Part shown: piece after piece, positions 7,554-14,979 of the stretch
How positions within the stretch are numbered: the stretch's first letter is position 1
How the letters are laid out: each line of letters begins with the position of its first letter
Assembly (NCBI GenBank): GCA_049965455.1
Contig: JBMFWH010000020.1
Span: forward strand, 1-23,363
DNA: 23,363 nt
Direction of reading: 5' to 3'
Source of the DNA: JAVRLB01 sp049965455
GTDB taxonomy: Archaea > Thermoplasmatota > Thermoplasmata > Thermoplasmatales > ARK-15
Program-made: the position numbers and the translations under genes
Notes under the pieces: model-generated
The model's input: only the letters and a program-made list of their open reading frames with translations
Database searches by the model: none
What the model was told of the DNA's origin: nothing

Positions 7554-8966
7554 CTAAAGTTCTATCGCATAGCCAAAAAGATCCATCAGACCCTTCATCT
7601 GTATGTCTTTGTCTACCTTATGGTAATTTATGACAAAAGGATATTGTGCCTTGTCTATTGCACAAGGAGATATCATGTAATGTGCGCCGGTTTTCCAAGC
7701 ATAATAGACCGAAGGCCATCCGGCCCATGCACGAAAATCGTTCCAGTCTCGTTCATCAGAAAGTAGCCCTGCCCCTGCACCACAACACAATGTTTCTGCT
7801 TTGTTATATTTTGACTCAACTGTTTCCCTCACGACAGCTTTTAATATCTCCCTAGGCTCATTTACTAGGTTTCCACCTCGGGCGTAATTGCAAGGATCAT
7901 GGTAATTGTAGAGATCATCGTTCTTGTTCTTGTCCAACTTTACCTGCCCCCTAGAAATGGCTTTTGCTGCAAGCTGGTGTATATGATATGTTTGTATGCC
8001 ATGCTTTGCAAGCTCGTATCGCGTATAACTATTTCCAGCTCTCCAGCCATGGCCACACTCCCCCCATACTACAGCTTTCACGTTTTTTGCTATAGCCTCT
8101 TTAACTATTATGTCTGCCATATCCTTTAGATATCTCTCTGATGAAAATAATCCAAAATTGGCTATTTCAGTTATCTTTGAAGAAATAGTATAATCTATTT
8201 TCTGGTTATACAAGAATTTTATATAGCCTTCTCCTGTATCAAGGTTTACCGTAATGTCTGTTGATGAAGGTAAGAACAATATCTCCGCTTTCGGTTTATC
8301 GAGCATTATTGGAATTTCCTTTCCTGTATTCTCCTTAAGTTCATCTTCCATAAAATGAACAGCGTTTGCTATTGCCTTCTGGTTTAACCCCATGTTGTTA
8401 CCTACACGATACATCTGTGCAAGCGTATTAACTACATATTCTGGCTGGATGCCCATGCCTGTCAATATGTCTCTTACCGTTCTCGTAATCTCCGATTGAT
8501 CTATGCCCTGCGGACAAAATATGCTGCATCTTCTGCATTCTGTGCATTGATAGTAGTAGGTATATATCTTTTTAAGATCAACCTCAAGCTCTGGTCTCAC
8601 TCGATCTAATTTCTTATATAATTTCCTTATAATTTCTGCTCGGCCTACTGGCGAATTGTTCTTGTCTCCAGTGGCAATGAACATTGGGCATTTATCAATG
8701 CATACACCACAGTGAGTGCAGCTTTCCATAAAACCAACAAATGCCTTGCTGTTCTTTTTAAAGCCTTTAAGCTCATTTATAAAGTATGATTCGTCACCCT
8801 GTTTTTTTGAAAAAATCTTTGAAAGTTCTTCATCATTTGCATACCTCTCTCTATAATCATATGTGGTTTCAAGCTTATCTTGCTTGCTTAACCACTCTTC
8901 AGCTTTGCCACTGGGACTTTCTAATAGTATTGCTCTCTGTTTATAAATCTCAAAGTTTTTTTTCAT
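7554..8966 (-). CDS. dsrK: DsrK, catalytic subunit of the DsrMK trisulfide reductase
   Basis: DsrK resembles HdrD and is thought to reduce the DsrC trisulfide at the cytoplasmic face of the membrane with electrons from DsrM. Two 4Fe-4S motifs, CTHCGVCIDKCP (about 83-94) and CTECRRCSIFCP (about 141-151), are followed by CCG-type cluster segments: GECGHGWR, HDPCNYARGG and LCCGAGAGLL. The length, ~470 aa, is below some bacterial DsrK but complete in domains. I chose ATG 8966 because GGTGAG lies 5 bases upstream; the GTG at 8975 sits inside that ribosome site. The gene overlaps dsrM by 17 bases. dsrJOP are absent, as in many archaea and Gram-positive sulfate reducers. Confidence 0.92.
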   Translation of the reverse strand: MKKNFEIYKQRAILLESPSGKAEEWLSKQDKLETTYDYRERYANDEELSKIFSKKQGDESYFINELKGFKKNSKAFVGFMESCTHCGVCIDKCPMFIATGDKNNSPVGRAEIIRKLYKKLDRVRPELEVDLKKIYTYYYQCTECRRCSIFCPQGIDQSEITRTVRDILTGMGIQPEYVVNTLAQMYRVGNNMGLNQKAIANAVHFMEDELKENTGKEIPIMLDKPKAEILFLPSSTDITVNLDTGEGYIKFLYNQKIDYTISSKITEIANFGLFSSERYLKDMADIIVKEAIAKNVKAVVWGECGHGWRAGNSYTRYELAKHGIQTYHIHQLAAKAISRGQVKLDKNKNDDLYNYHDPCNYARGGNLVNEPREILKAVVRETVESKYNKAETLCCGAGAGLLSDERDWNDFRAWAGWPSVYYAWKTGAHYMISPCAIDKAQYPFVINYHKVDKDIQMKGLMDLFGYAIEL

Positions 8967-9708
8967 TTGCCTCACCAGGATGGAATATTGTATAAAGTGT
9001 AGGGTTAGTGAAGAATGAGTACATGTGCATTAATTTGCCAAGCGGGTAATATATCAGGATCGTACATGCTAACAGGAAATGAACTATGAATATTGGAGCC
9101 ATTGGCATTGGCGCAAATGAACCGGTAAACAAGCCGGCTATGAAAGGTCCAACTTTATCATATGCAAAAGTGTCTGAAACTAAGAACCTCATTATCACAC
9201 CGGAAAATCCAAAGGCGACTATTAGTAATATTGCAAAATAGTCTCCAGCAGTGCTTAGGTCTCGTAAGTATGGATTTGATAAGCGTCTGTAAAATAAATA
9301 CAGGCCCGTTATGATTAATAGTATGCCAAAAAAGTTGCCAGCATAAAACGCAAGGGTCTCTATCTCACTCGCAGGAATGCCTAGAGCTACTATATATTTT
9401 TCAACAAACATATCAAAATGGGCAGCAATGACAATCCAAAGGCTCCAGTGAAATAGGGCAGCTACATATCTTGTTTTTCTATCATATTTTATGCTTGAAA
9501 AAAGAAATATTCTGCTAAGTATATTTTTTAATGCACTCCATGCAGTGTTTTGCCCTGGATATGTAAATAAATATGGAAGGCCAAGATATGAATCATCTTT
9601 ACCTTTCTTTGTAAATATCCATTTTACCAAGACATAAATACTACCTATGATAAATATTACAAAGGAAAAATAGAAAAGATAAATAAAAAAATAATCATAG
9701 CTATTCAA
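8950..9708 (-). CDS. dsrM: DsrM, cytochrome b membrane subunit of DsrMK
   Basis: This NarI-like membrane cytochrome b takes electrons from menaquinol and hands them to DsrK. Five or six membrane segments are evident. Likely heme b ligands are the histidines in FHWSLWIVIAAH (second helix region) and in FIVHFLLAC...PLGKLMH (last helix). It is about 252 aa, shorter than bacterial DsrM. The frame could begin at GTG 9717, but AGGTGAG then overlaps the start; TTG 9708 has that ribosome site at normal spacing, so I prefer it. It lies 15 bp after dsrB and overlaps dsrK. Confidence 0.87.
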   Translation of the reverse strand: MNSYDYFFIYLFYFSFVIFIIGSIYVLVKWIFTKKGKDDSYLGLPYLFTYPGQNTAWSALKNILSRIFLFSSIKYDRKTRYVAALFHWSLWIVIAAHFDMFVEKYIVALGIPASEIETLAFYAGNFFGILLIITGLYLFYRRLSNPYLRDLSTAGDYFAILLIVAFGFSGVIMRFLVSDTFAYDKVGPFIAGLFTGSFAPMPMAPIFIVHFLLACTILIYYPLGKLMHMYSFFTNPTLYTIFHPGEANEKKL

Positions 9709-9723
9709 TACACTCACCTGGAA

Positions 9724-10794
9724 CTACTGTCTGTTTGCTCCATCTCTTAACGTAGTAAGTGCTCTTAGATCCAAGTCTTCCATGCTCTGTTCAAAGTATG
9801 GGATCTTTGTCTTTTCAAAGAATTTGTCCCATCCTATTCTATGTATCCAAGTGATGATGCGCTCACCTTTTTTAGCATCATTTTTCCAGGTATCTATTAT
9901 GCGTCTTACTATTTTTACAGTTAACTCATATCTTGGAGGATCATTAGGCAAGTAAGGTACTACTATCCTTCCAAAATTTGTGCCACCATTTGTTGAAGAG
10001 GCTTTGCCACCTATGATGATGGCATGGCCATCCGTTTTCTCAGGGGTCTTGAATATTATCCCACCACAAGCACCTACACACAAACCACATCCTATACACA
10101 AAGATTCTCGAATCTCTATTGTCTTTTCTCCAGATGGGTTAGTCTTGAGCGCAATAGCTCCTACCGGGCATATCATAGTAACTCCCAGTAAATCACAAGC
10201 TTTTACCGCATCAGTAATTACGGGGATCTCGGTATGTATCCCTATAATGCTTATGTCTGCAAGGAAAGATCCTCCGCAGCTACTTGGGCATCCAGAAGAT
10301 GCGACAGTAAGTTTGGCTGGCAGCTCTTCCTTGTTAAAGTATTTATAGATGTCATCTGCAATAGATTTTGCCACAGAAGGCGCATCTGTAGCAGCTAGAG
10401 CACAATGAAAATAGCCGGCACAGCTGGTCACATTCCATAATCTATTCCCCCATCCACCAGTTGGGAAACCTATTTTTGACATTTCCTCTCTTATTTTATA
10501 TGCGTTTTCTTTGTTATCTGTGAGAAACTCTATGTTGAATGCATTTGTGAATCTCAATACCCCTTTAGAATATTTATCGGCTATAGCCGTGAGTGTTCTG
10601 ATAGTTTCAGTGCTATATCTGCAATTGGTGGTAGATGCTACTCTTATTGTGTATATTTTATCTCCGGACTTGCTGACATGCTCTATGATTCCGGGTTCTA
10701 AAATGTTGTGAGTATGCCATTTGCCAACATTCTTTGCAATATAATCTGGTAGAAAATTAGTATATGGCCTTGGTGGTCCTTCTATCACTCCCAT
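9724..10794 (-). CDS. dsrB: Dissimilatory sulfite reductase, beta subunit
   Basis: DsrB pairs with DsrA in the alpha2-beta2 siroheme enzyme that reduces sulfite, with DsrC as acceptor. The siroheme/4Fe-4S motif is TSCAGYFHC (Cys about 125 and 131) followed by SSGCPSSCGG (169, 173). An inserted ferredoxin domain has MICPVGAI and CIGCGLCVGAC; the last cysteine is followed by Gly rather than the common Pro. A TTG at 10809 is possible, but ATG 10794 (MGVIEG, 356 aa) has a near-perfect ribosome site GGAGGTGA 6-7 bases upstream, formed from the last codons of dsrA. It is followed closely by dsrM. Confidence 0.96.
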   Translation of the reverse strand: MGVIEGPPRPYTNFLPDYIAKNVGKWHTHNILEPGIIEHVSKSGDKIYTIRVASTTNCRYSTETIRTLTAIADKYSKGVLRFTNAFNIEFLTDNKENAYKIREEMSKIGFPTGGWGNRLWNVTSCAGYFHCALAATDAPSVAKSIADDIYKYFNKEELPAKLTVASSGCPSSCGGSFLADISIIGIHTEIPVITDAVKACDLLGVTMICPVGAIALKTNPSGEKTIEIRESLCIGCGLCVGACGGIIFKTPEKTDGHAIIIGGKASSTNGGTNFGRIVVPYLPNDPPRYELTVKIVRRIIDTWKNDAKKGERIITWIHRIGWDKFFEKTKIPYFEQSMEDLDLRALTTLRDGANRQ

Positions 10795-10795
10795 T

Positions 10796-11989
10796 TTATT
10801 CACCTCCAAATTCTGATTCCAAATCTTTTTTTATCTTTTCACGGTCTTCATCTGTGACACTGTAAAACACATTAGTCCTGAGATCCTTGACCTGCTTGGA
10901 ATCTACCTTTTCTTCCAACAGCTTTATAAACTTTCTCATGCCAATTCTAGAAATCAGGTCTCCTAATCTCTCTTTTTTTGCCGCATTTTCTGTGTAAACC
11001 GTTACTATCTTTTCTATGTAATCGAACACTTCCTCCTCTGTTTTTACATCTAATAGAGCTTTTGCAGTAAAAGGACCAATTTTGCCTCTCAGTTTTCCAC
11101 CTACATAAATCTTGTATTTTTTATCCTTTCCAGGTAATATTGCACCAGGAACCTTTCGGATGCATTCCATGCATTGTATACAGTCTTCTGCTTTGATTTT
11201 TATTTTGTTGTCTTCCAGCTTTATAGCTTTTGTAGGGCATAATGAGATGAGATCATGCTGCAATTTTGGATCTTTAGATATTGATTTGTTAAGCTCTTCT
11301 TCGTTGATTTCAGGAGCACCTTTCCAAGCACCTATTACTGCAATATCTCCTTTTTGCGAAGCTCTGACACAGTCGTTAGGGCATCCGGAAATCTTAAGCT
11401 TCATCTTATGAGGAAATGTTGGGTACTTTGCATAATCATTAAATTTATCGTAGAAATCATCTCTCATCTTTAAGGTATCGAAGTTTGCATATTCACACAG
11501 TGCCGGGCCAACACAGCATGTCGTGTTTCTAAATGCATCTCCTGTTGAACCTACTTCCATGCCAGATGCTCTGAACTCTGCTGCGAAATCTTTGATCTTT
11601 TCTTTTGGAATACCTGGAATCTCAAGGTCCGAGCTAGTGGTAAGTGCGTGAACCATACTTACACCATATTTATCTGCAAAATCTGCAACGCTGTTTAACA
11701 TCTTTGTTGTGACAAAGTTCCCGGAAGGGACATAAATTCTCACTACATTTGCATTTTCCCCGATATCAAGTCTGCTGGTAACCCTCATAAGAATTCCAGT
11801 AGGTACTCCAGGTACAGATACATATCCACCAGTAGTCCATAAATCACGTTTCAAATATAAGGATGCACCATATAATGCCATCGGGTACCTCGTTTTCTCT
11901 GCTTCTTTAACATAACTAGGCCAAGGGCCCTCTTCAAGCGATCTTAAAATCTTCTTTCCCTCTATAACCTCTTTTGGTTCTTCAGCCAT
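10796..11989 (-). CDS. dsrA: Dissimilatory sulfite reductase, alpha subunit
   Basis: DsrA is the catalytic subunit carrying the active siroheme-4Fe-4S centre. The complete ligand set is present: CCVGPALC (Cys158/159 and 165) and SGCPNDC (203, 207). The inserted ferredoxin domain shows LCPTKAI (Cys251) and CIQCMEC (270, 273, 276), matching the pattern usual for DsrA. Length 397 aa is normal. The gene starts 2 bp after the small CPxC protein and is coupled to dsrB through a ribosome site in its own last codons. The absence of dsrEFH and dsrL nearby argues for the reductive rather than oxidative type. Confidence 0.97.
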   Translation of the reverse strand: MAEEPKEVIEGKKILRSLEEGPWPSYVKEAEKTRYPMALYGASLYLKRDLWTTGGYVSVPGVPTGILMRVTSRLDIGENANVVRIYVPSGNFVTTKMLNSVADFADKYGVSMVHALTTSSDLEIPGIPKEKIKDFAAEFRASGMEVGSTGDAFRNTTCCVGPALCEYANFDTLKMRDDFYDKFNDYAKYPTFPHKMKLKISGCPNDCVRASQKGDIAVIGAWKGAPEINEEELNKSISKDPKLQHDLISLCPTKAIKLEDNKIKIKAEDCIQCMECIRKVPGAILPGKDKKYKIYVGGKLRGKIGPFTAKALLDVKTEEEVFDYIEKIVTVYTENAAKKERLGDLISRIGMRKFIKLLEEKVDSKQVKDLRTNVFYSVTDEDREKIKKDLESEFGGE

Positions 11990-11991
11990 AT

Positions 11992-12291
11992 TTACACAGC
12001 CCCCTTATACTGTTTTATCGTAAAATCAGTTACTACCGAATAGCCATGTTCCTTAGAGAAAATTATAATCTTATCTTTTTCACTCTCTTCTACATTTACT
12101 TTAAAGATGGGGATCTCTTCTTCTTTTGCCTCTACTCTTTGACATTTTCCTACTGTAGTCAAGCAATTAGGGCAAACTTGATCCCTTGTCATCAGATATT
12201 TAAGCCTCTTTTCTCTCACTGGGCTTTTCAGATCTTCTTCAGAAAATGAGTCTATTGTAAATCCACAGACTGGACATGCAACGTATATCAT
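11992..12291 (-). CDS. Small four-cysteine (CPxC...CPxC) protein between dsrC and dsrA, unknown
   Basis: I do not recognise this 99-residue protein. An N-terminal half carries CPVC (6-9) and CPNC (40-43), spaced like a zinc ribbon or rubredoxin-like knuckle, with an additional Cys50. The C-terminal half is Cys-free and mixed alpha/beta (IPIFKVNVEE...KDKIIIFSKEHGYSVVTDF). ATG 12291 follows the dsrC stop (12294-12296) by 2 bases, and dsrA begins 2 bp after its own stop, so it is embedded in the operon and likely co-translated. A GTG at 12303 in the same frame would overlap dsrC and is less likely. It is not DsrD, which is a cysteine-free winged helix. By position it could be a maturation, regulatory or electron-transfer partner of DsrAB/DsrC. 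Confidence 0.75.
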   Translation of the reverse strand: MIYVACPVCGFTIDSFSEEDLKSPVREKRLKYLMTRDQVCPNCLTTVGKCQRVEAKEEEIPIFKVNVEESEKDKIIIFSKEHGYSVVTDFTIKQYKGAV

Positions 12292-12293
12292 AT

Positions 12294-12635
12294 TTAGACA
12301 CACCCCGTGGGTTTAGGCGCACCAGCTAACCTGCAGGCACCTTTTGCCGGGCCTGTTGGAAATAATGCATAAAGTGTCTTAATATCTAGGCCAGTGTTCT
12401 TTAAAAGCATCTTAATTGGTGGGCAACTATCAAACTGTAAAAAATAGCTTCTTAGATAGTTTATCACTTTTAAATGCTCCTCTGTCAGCTTTTCGATTCC
12501 TTCATCTTTAGCTACTGCTAAAGCGAAAGCTTCACACCAATCAGCAGGATCCTTTATAAAACCATCTTCATCAATGGCTATTTTTTTATCGGACCCGTCC
12601 TGATTTTTCACAACCACATATTTTTCATCAGCCAT
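12294..12635 (-). CDS. dsrC: DsrC, sulfur-carrying protein of sulfite reduction
   Basis: DsrC inserts its flexible C-terminus into DsrAB and leaves with a trisulfide that DsrMK reduces. This 113-residue protein ends in ACRLAGAPKPTGCV with Cys101 and the penultimate Cys112 separated by ten residues, exactly the arrangement of true DsrC; TusE-like homologues lack the first cysteine. The preceding PIKMLLKNTGL and LFPTGPAKG segments are also typical. ATG 12635 has a strong ribosome site GAGGTGAT three bases away. It is the first gene of the minus-strand operon, behind a promoter with a perfect palindrome. Confidence 0.95.
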   Translation of the reverse strand: MADEKYVVVKNQDGSDKKIAIDEDGFIKDPADWCEAFALAVAKDEGIEKLTEEHLKVINYLRSYFLQFDSCPPIKMLLKNTGLDIKTLYALFPTGPAKGACRLAGAPKPTGCV

Positions 12636-12650
12636 ACTATCACCTCATTT

Positions 12651-12677
12651 TTACTACTAATAGTAGTAATATAAAAC
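12651..12677 (-). promoter_or_regulatory. dsr operon promoter with operator-like palindrome
   Basis: TTACTACTAATAGTAGTAA (12651-12669) is a perfect inverted repeat of 9-bp arms around one base. It lies between a TATA-like GTTTTATAT (12669-12677, minus strand) and the dsrC ribosome site (about 12639-12646); transcription should start near 12646. A protein bound here would block polymerase. The TrmB-type gene diverging from this spot is the natural candidate. A TACT...AGTA pattern is known for a haloarchaeal TrmB, though with different spacing. Confidence 0.6.
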
Positions 12678-12683
12678 AATAAT

Positions 12684-12700
12684 AAAAACATTTTGTTTTT
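12684..12700. repeat. AT-rich inverted repeat in the dsrC/trmB intergenic region
   Basis: AAAAACA-TTT-TGTTTTT is a perfect 7-bp inverted repeat, 15 bp upstream of the dsrC palindrome. In such AT-rich DNA it may be chance, but its place in the divergent promoter region makes it a possible secondary site. Confidence 0.25.
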
Positions 12701-12828
12701 TTATGACATTTTTTGTTGTTTTATTTTAAAACATATTTTATTTAGTTTAAAAATTAAAATTATAGATAATTGTGTGATATATTATTTTAAAAAAAGATAT
12801 ATAGGTAGTTATATTTATGTTATTTTTG

Positions 12829-13587
12829 ATGCTGAATAATCATAACATGGATCTGCTAAAAAATTTGAAAGAGTTTGGTATGACAGAGTATGAAGCAAAA
12901 GCTTATCAGACAATACTTGCAATTAAAGAAGGCACAGCGTGGAGTATTTCTAAGTCTGGAAACATACCACAATCCAAAATCTACGAAATTATGTCAAATT
13001 TAGAGAAAAAAGGATTTATTGAAAAGAGTGCTACCAAACCCCAGATTTTTAGGGTAATCTATCCTAGCATCGCCCTGAAAAACTATATCGATAATTATTT
13101 TGAAGAGGCCAAAACTAAGCTAAAGCGTCTAAAAAAGATTGCCAAGGAAATAGAGAAAAGCATTGATGAAAAAGAGATTAAAAACGAAATTTCATTAATC
13201 TGGACAATAAAAGGGAAGAATAATGTTTACAACAAAGCTACATCTATGATTGCAGCCACTGAAAGAGAATGTCTTATTGCAGGTCACAGACCATTAGCAG
13301 CACTAAACTGCATCAAAACTCTAAGCAAGATCGCAAAAAACAAAGGTATAAAGATCAAGGTTCTTGGCAATTTTTCTAAAAATTGTATAGACTTTATGAA
13401 TAATACAGGAATTGAATACAAGATTGTAGACTCATTTTATGAATATATGCTGATTATCGATGAAAAAAACTTATTGCTTGCTTTTACGCAACCAGACGGA
13501 GAGCTATTTGGAATCAACATACTTGCAAAAGAATCAATTATGGCTAATAAAAATCATTTTGAACTTTTATGGAATATTAAAACCTAA
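12829..13587 (+). CDS. TrmB-family transcriptional regulator
   Basis: The N-terminal winged helix-turn-helix (EFGMTEYEAKAYQTIL ... IPQSKIYEIMSNLEKKGFIEK) is typical of TrmB: it combines a TEYEAKAY helix with a PQSKIYE recognition helix. A coiled segment (about residues 90-115) leads into a C-terminal effector domain (~120 aa) of the TrmB/phospholipase-D-like type. A TATA-like AGATATATAG (12796-12805) is about 27 bases before ATG 12829, suggesting a leaderless transcript; ATGs at 12817 and 12847 are alternatives, the latter closest to the family's usual MDLL start. It diverges from the dsr operon and precedes qmoC, so I infer it controls the sulfate reduction genes. The effector is unknown. 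Confidence 0.85.
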   Translation: MLNNHNMDLLKNLKEFGMTEYEAKAYQTILAIKEGTAWSISKSGNIPQSKIYEIMSNLEKKGFIEKSATKPQIFRVIYPSIALKNYIDNYFEEAKTKLKRLKKIAKEIEKSIDEKEIKNEISLIWTIKGKNNVYNKATSMIAATERECLIAGHRPLAALNCIKTLSKIAKNKGIKIKVLGNFSKNCIDFMNNTGIEYKIVDSFYEYMLIIDEKNLLLAFTQPDGELFGINILAKESIMANKNHFELLWNIKT

Positions 13588-13624
13588 TATCGATAATTTT
13601 TATTATATAAAAGACATAATAAGA

Positions 13625-13675
13625 TATTTATAGTTATTTGTATTTACTTTTATCATAAAAAATTAACTATAAATA
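13625..13675. repeat. 12-bp inverted repeat between trmB and qmoC
   Basis: TATTTATAGTTA (13625-13636) and TAACTATAAATA (13664-13675) are exact reverse complements separated by 27 bp. The right arm contains CTATAAATAAAA, a good TATA box for qmoC (transcription start near 13695). It may be a paired operator or a hairpin; the surrounding 140-bp gap is otherwise plain AT-rich sequence. Confidence 0.35.
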
Positions 13676-13727
13676 AAATTAAAAAATAAATAAAACTATT
13701 AAATAACGAAAAATATATGGTGAGTAT

Positions 13728-14828
13728 ATGAACTCAGAATATGTTGATGTAAATACAAAATTTATCGATGAAATAATTAAGCATGGCGGCAAGGATGTAA
13801 AAAAATGTATGCAATGTGCAGAATGCTCCGTTGTATGTCCTTTGAGCCCTGACAATAAACCATTTCCCAGGAAAGAGATGATATGGGCGCAGTGGGGACT
13901 TAAAGAGACTCTTCTCAAAGATCCAGACATATGGCTCTGCCACAATTGTGCAGATTGTTCTAAAGATTGCCCAAGAAACGCTAAACCTGGAAGCGTTTTG
14001 AATGCGATTAGGGAGATAGCAATTGAAGAGAACTCCTGGCCAAAATTCGTTGCAAAGGGGTTCAGTGAAAAAAAATATCTACCTTTCTTTATACTATTCC
14101 CAGTTCTCTTTATATCTATCTTGATTTATGGCCTGAGATTGAAGATGCCAGCAGATGGAGCTATTTATTTCTCTAACTTTATACCATATATATACATAGA
14201 CGTGATAGGTACAACAATCGGTGTGATTGTAGCATTAATTGCTGTGTTCAGCTTATGGAGATTCTGGAAAAGTATGACTGCCGCACAAAAGAATAAGATG
14301 AGCTTTTTCAGTGCTCTAATCTTGGTGCTTAAAGATATCATTGCACATTCTTGGTTTAAAAAATGTGAAACTAATCATGTAAGGTATTATGCACATTTAT
14401 TTACGTTTTATGGCTTTATATTCTTGCTTGTAGCTACCGCAACGGCTGCATTCGAAATACATTTTCTAGGAGTACAGCATTCGCTGATAGGTGGTCCTGC
14501 AAACATTATAGGTAATATAGGTGCAGTAGTAATTTTAACCGGTTTAATAATAGTAATATATAATCATGTTTCAAATAAGGTCCCCAAAGAAAACACATAT
14601 TTTGACTGGCTCTTTATATTCATGCTATTTTTTACCGCGATCACTGGCATAATAATGGAGATGCTCAGACTTGATGGAAGTGTCTTTGCTTATTGGACTT
14701 ATCTTGTTCATCTAACACTGATTTTCATGGTTATAGTCTATGCACCGTATTCAAAATTTGCGCATTTAATTTATAGAAGTATTGCTATGATATATACTAG
14801 GTCAATCGGCAGAGTTCCTGCCATTTAA
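13728..14828 (+). CDS. qmoC: QmoC, HdrC/HdrE-like subunit of the quinone-interacting APS reductase complex
   Basis: QmoC anchors the QmoABC complex in the membrane and draws electrons from menaquinol for APS reduction. The N-terminal ~100 residues are HdrC-like with two 4Fe-4S motifs, CMQCAECSVVCP (about 27-38) and CHNCADCSKDCP (about 72-83). After residue ~115 come about six membrane segments of a HdrE/NarI-type cytochrome b, with histidines such as HVRYYAHLFTFYG, NH in IVIYNHVSN and WTYLVHLTL. The start at 13728 follows GGTGAG by a few bases. Unlike the common aprBA-qmoABC order, it stands apart from qmoAB, upstream of sat with its own promoter and terminator. Confidence 0.9.
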   Translation: MNSEYVDVNTKFIDEIIKHGGKDVKKCMQCAECSVVCPLSPDNKPFPRKEMIWAQWGLKETLLKDPDIWLCHNCADCSKDCPRNAKPGSVLNAIREIAIEENSWPKFVAKGFSEKKYLPFFILFPVLFISILIYGLRLKMPADGAIYFSNFIPYIYIDVIGTTIGVIVALIAVFSLWRFWKSMTAAQKNKMSFFSALILVLKDIIAHSWFKKCETNHVRYYAHLFTFYGFIFLLVATATAAFEIHFLGVQHSLIGGPANIIGNIGAVVILTGLIIVIYNHVSNKVPKENTYFDWLFIFMLFFTAITGIIMEMLRLDGSVFAYWTYLVHLTLIFMVIVYAPYSKFAHLIYRSIAMIYTRSIGRVPAI

Positions 14829-14836
14829 TTTTTTTT
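14829..14836 (+). terminator. T8 run directly after qmoC
   Basis: Eight consecutive T follow the qmoC TAA. It probably separates the qmoC transcript from sat, which has its own TATA box. Confidence 0.45.
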
Positions 14837-14931
14837 AAAACTATTTGCAATATAAAAAAACTATATTAGATAAATTTAATCAATAATTTTTCTTATTTAA
14901 CTTTTTATAAAAATAAATTACCGAAATTCGA

Positions 14932-14974
14932 TAAATTTATATATATATTTTTAATCTATGTAAAGTAGGAGGAA
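14932..14974 (+). promoter_or_regulatory. sat promoter and ribosome binding site
   Basis: TAAATTTATATATATATT (about 14932-14949) provides a TATA box, and AGGAGGAA (14967-14974) is a strong ribosome site 5 bases before ATG 14980. The upstream TACCGAAATTCG (14919-14930) could be a BRE. The 150-bp gap after qmoC otherwise holds only AT-rich DNA. Confidence 0.5.
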
Positions 14975-14979
14975 TATAT

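Noticed and set aside
10795..10809. TTG start for dsrB at 10809
   Set aside because: That codon is inside the ribosome binding site GGAGGTGA, which serves ATG 10794.
11992..12291. Small operon protein as DsrD
   Set aside because: DsrD is a winged-helix protein of about 78 aa without a CPxC pair; this protein has a zinc-ribbon-like cysteine layout.
12294..12635. DsrC as TusE (tRNA thiolation)
   Set aside because: Both C-terminal cysteines with ten residues between them are present and the gene heads the dsr operon.
13728..14828. qmoC as a second dsrM or HdrE-type gene
   Set aside because: The N-terminal HdrC-like domain with two 4Fe-4S motifs fused to a cytochrome b is specific to QmoC-type architecture, and qmoAB lie in the same cluster.
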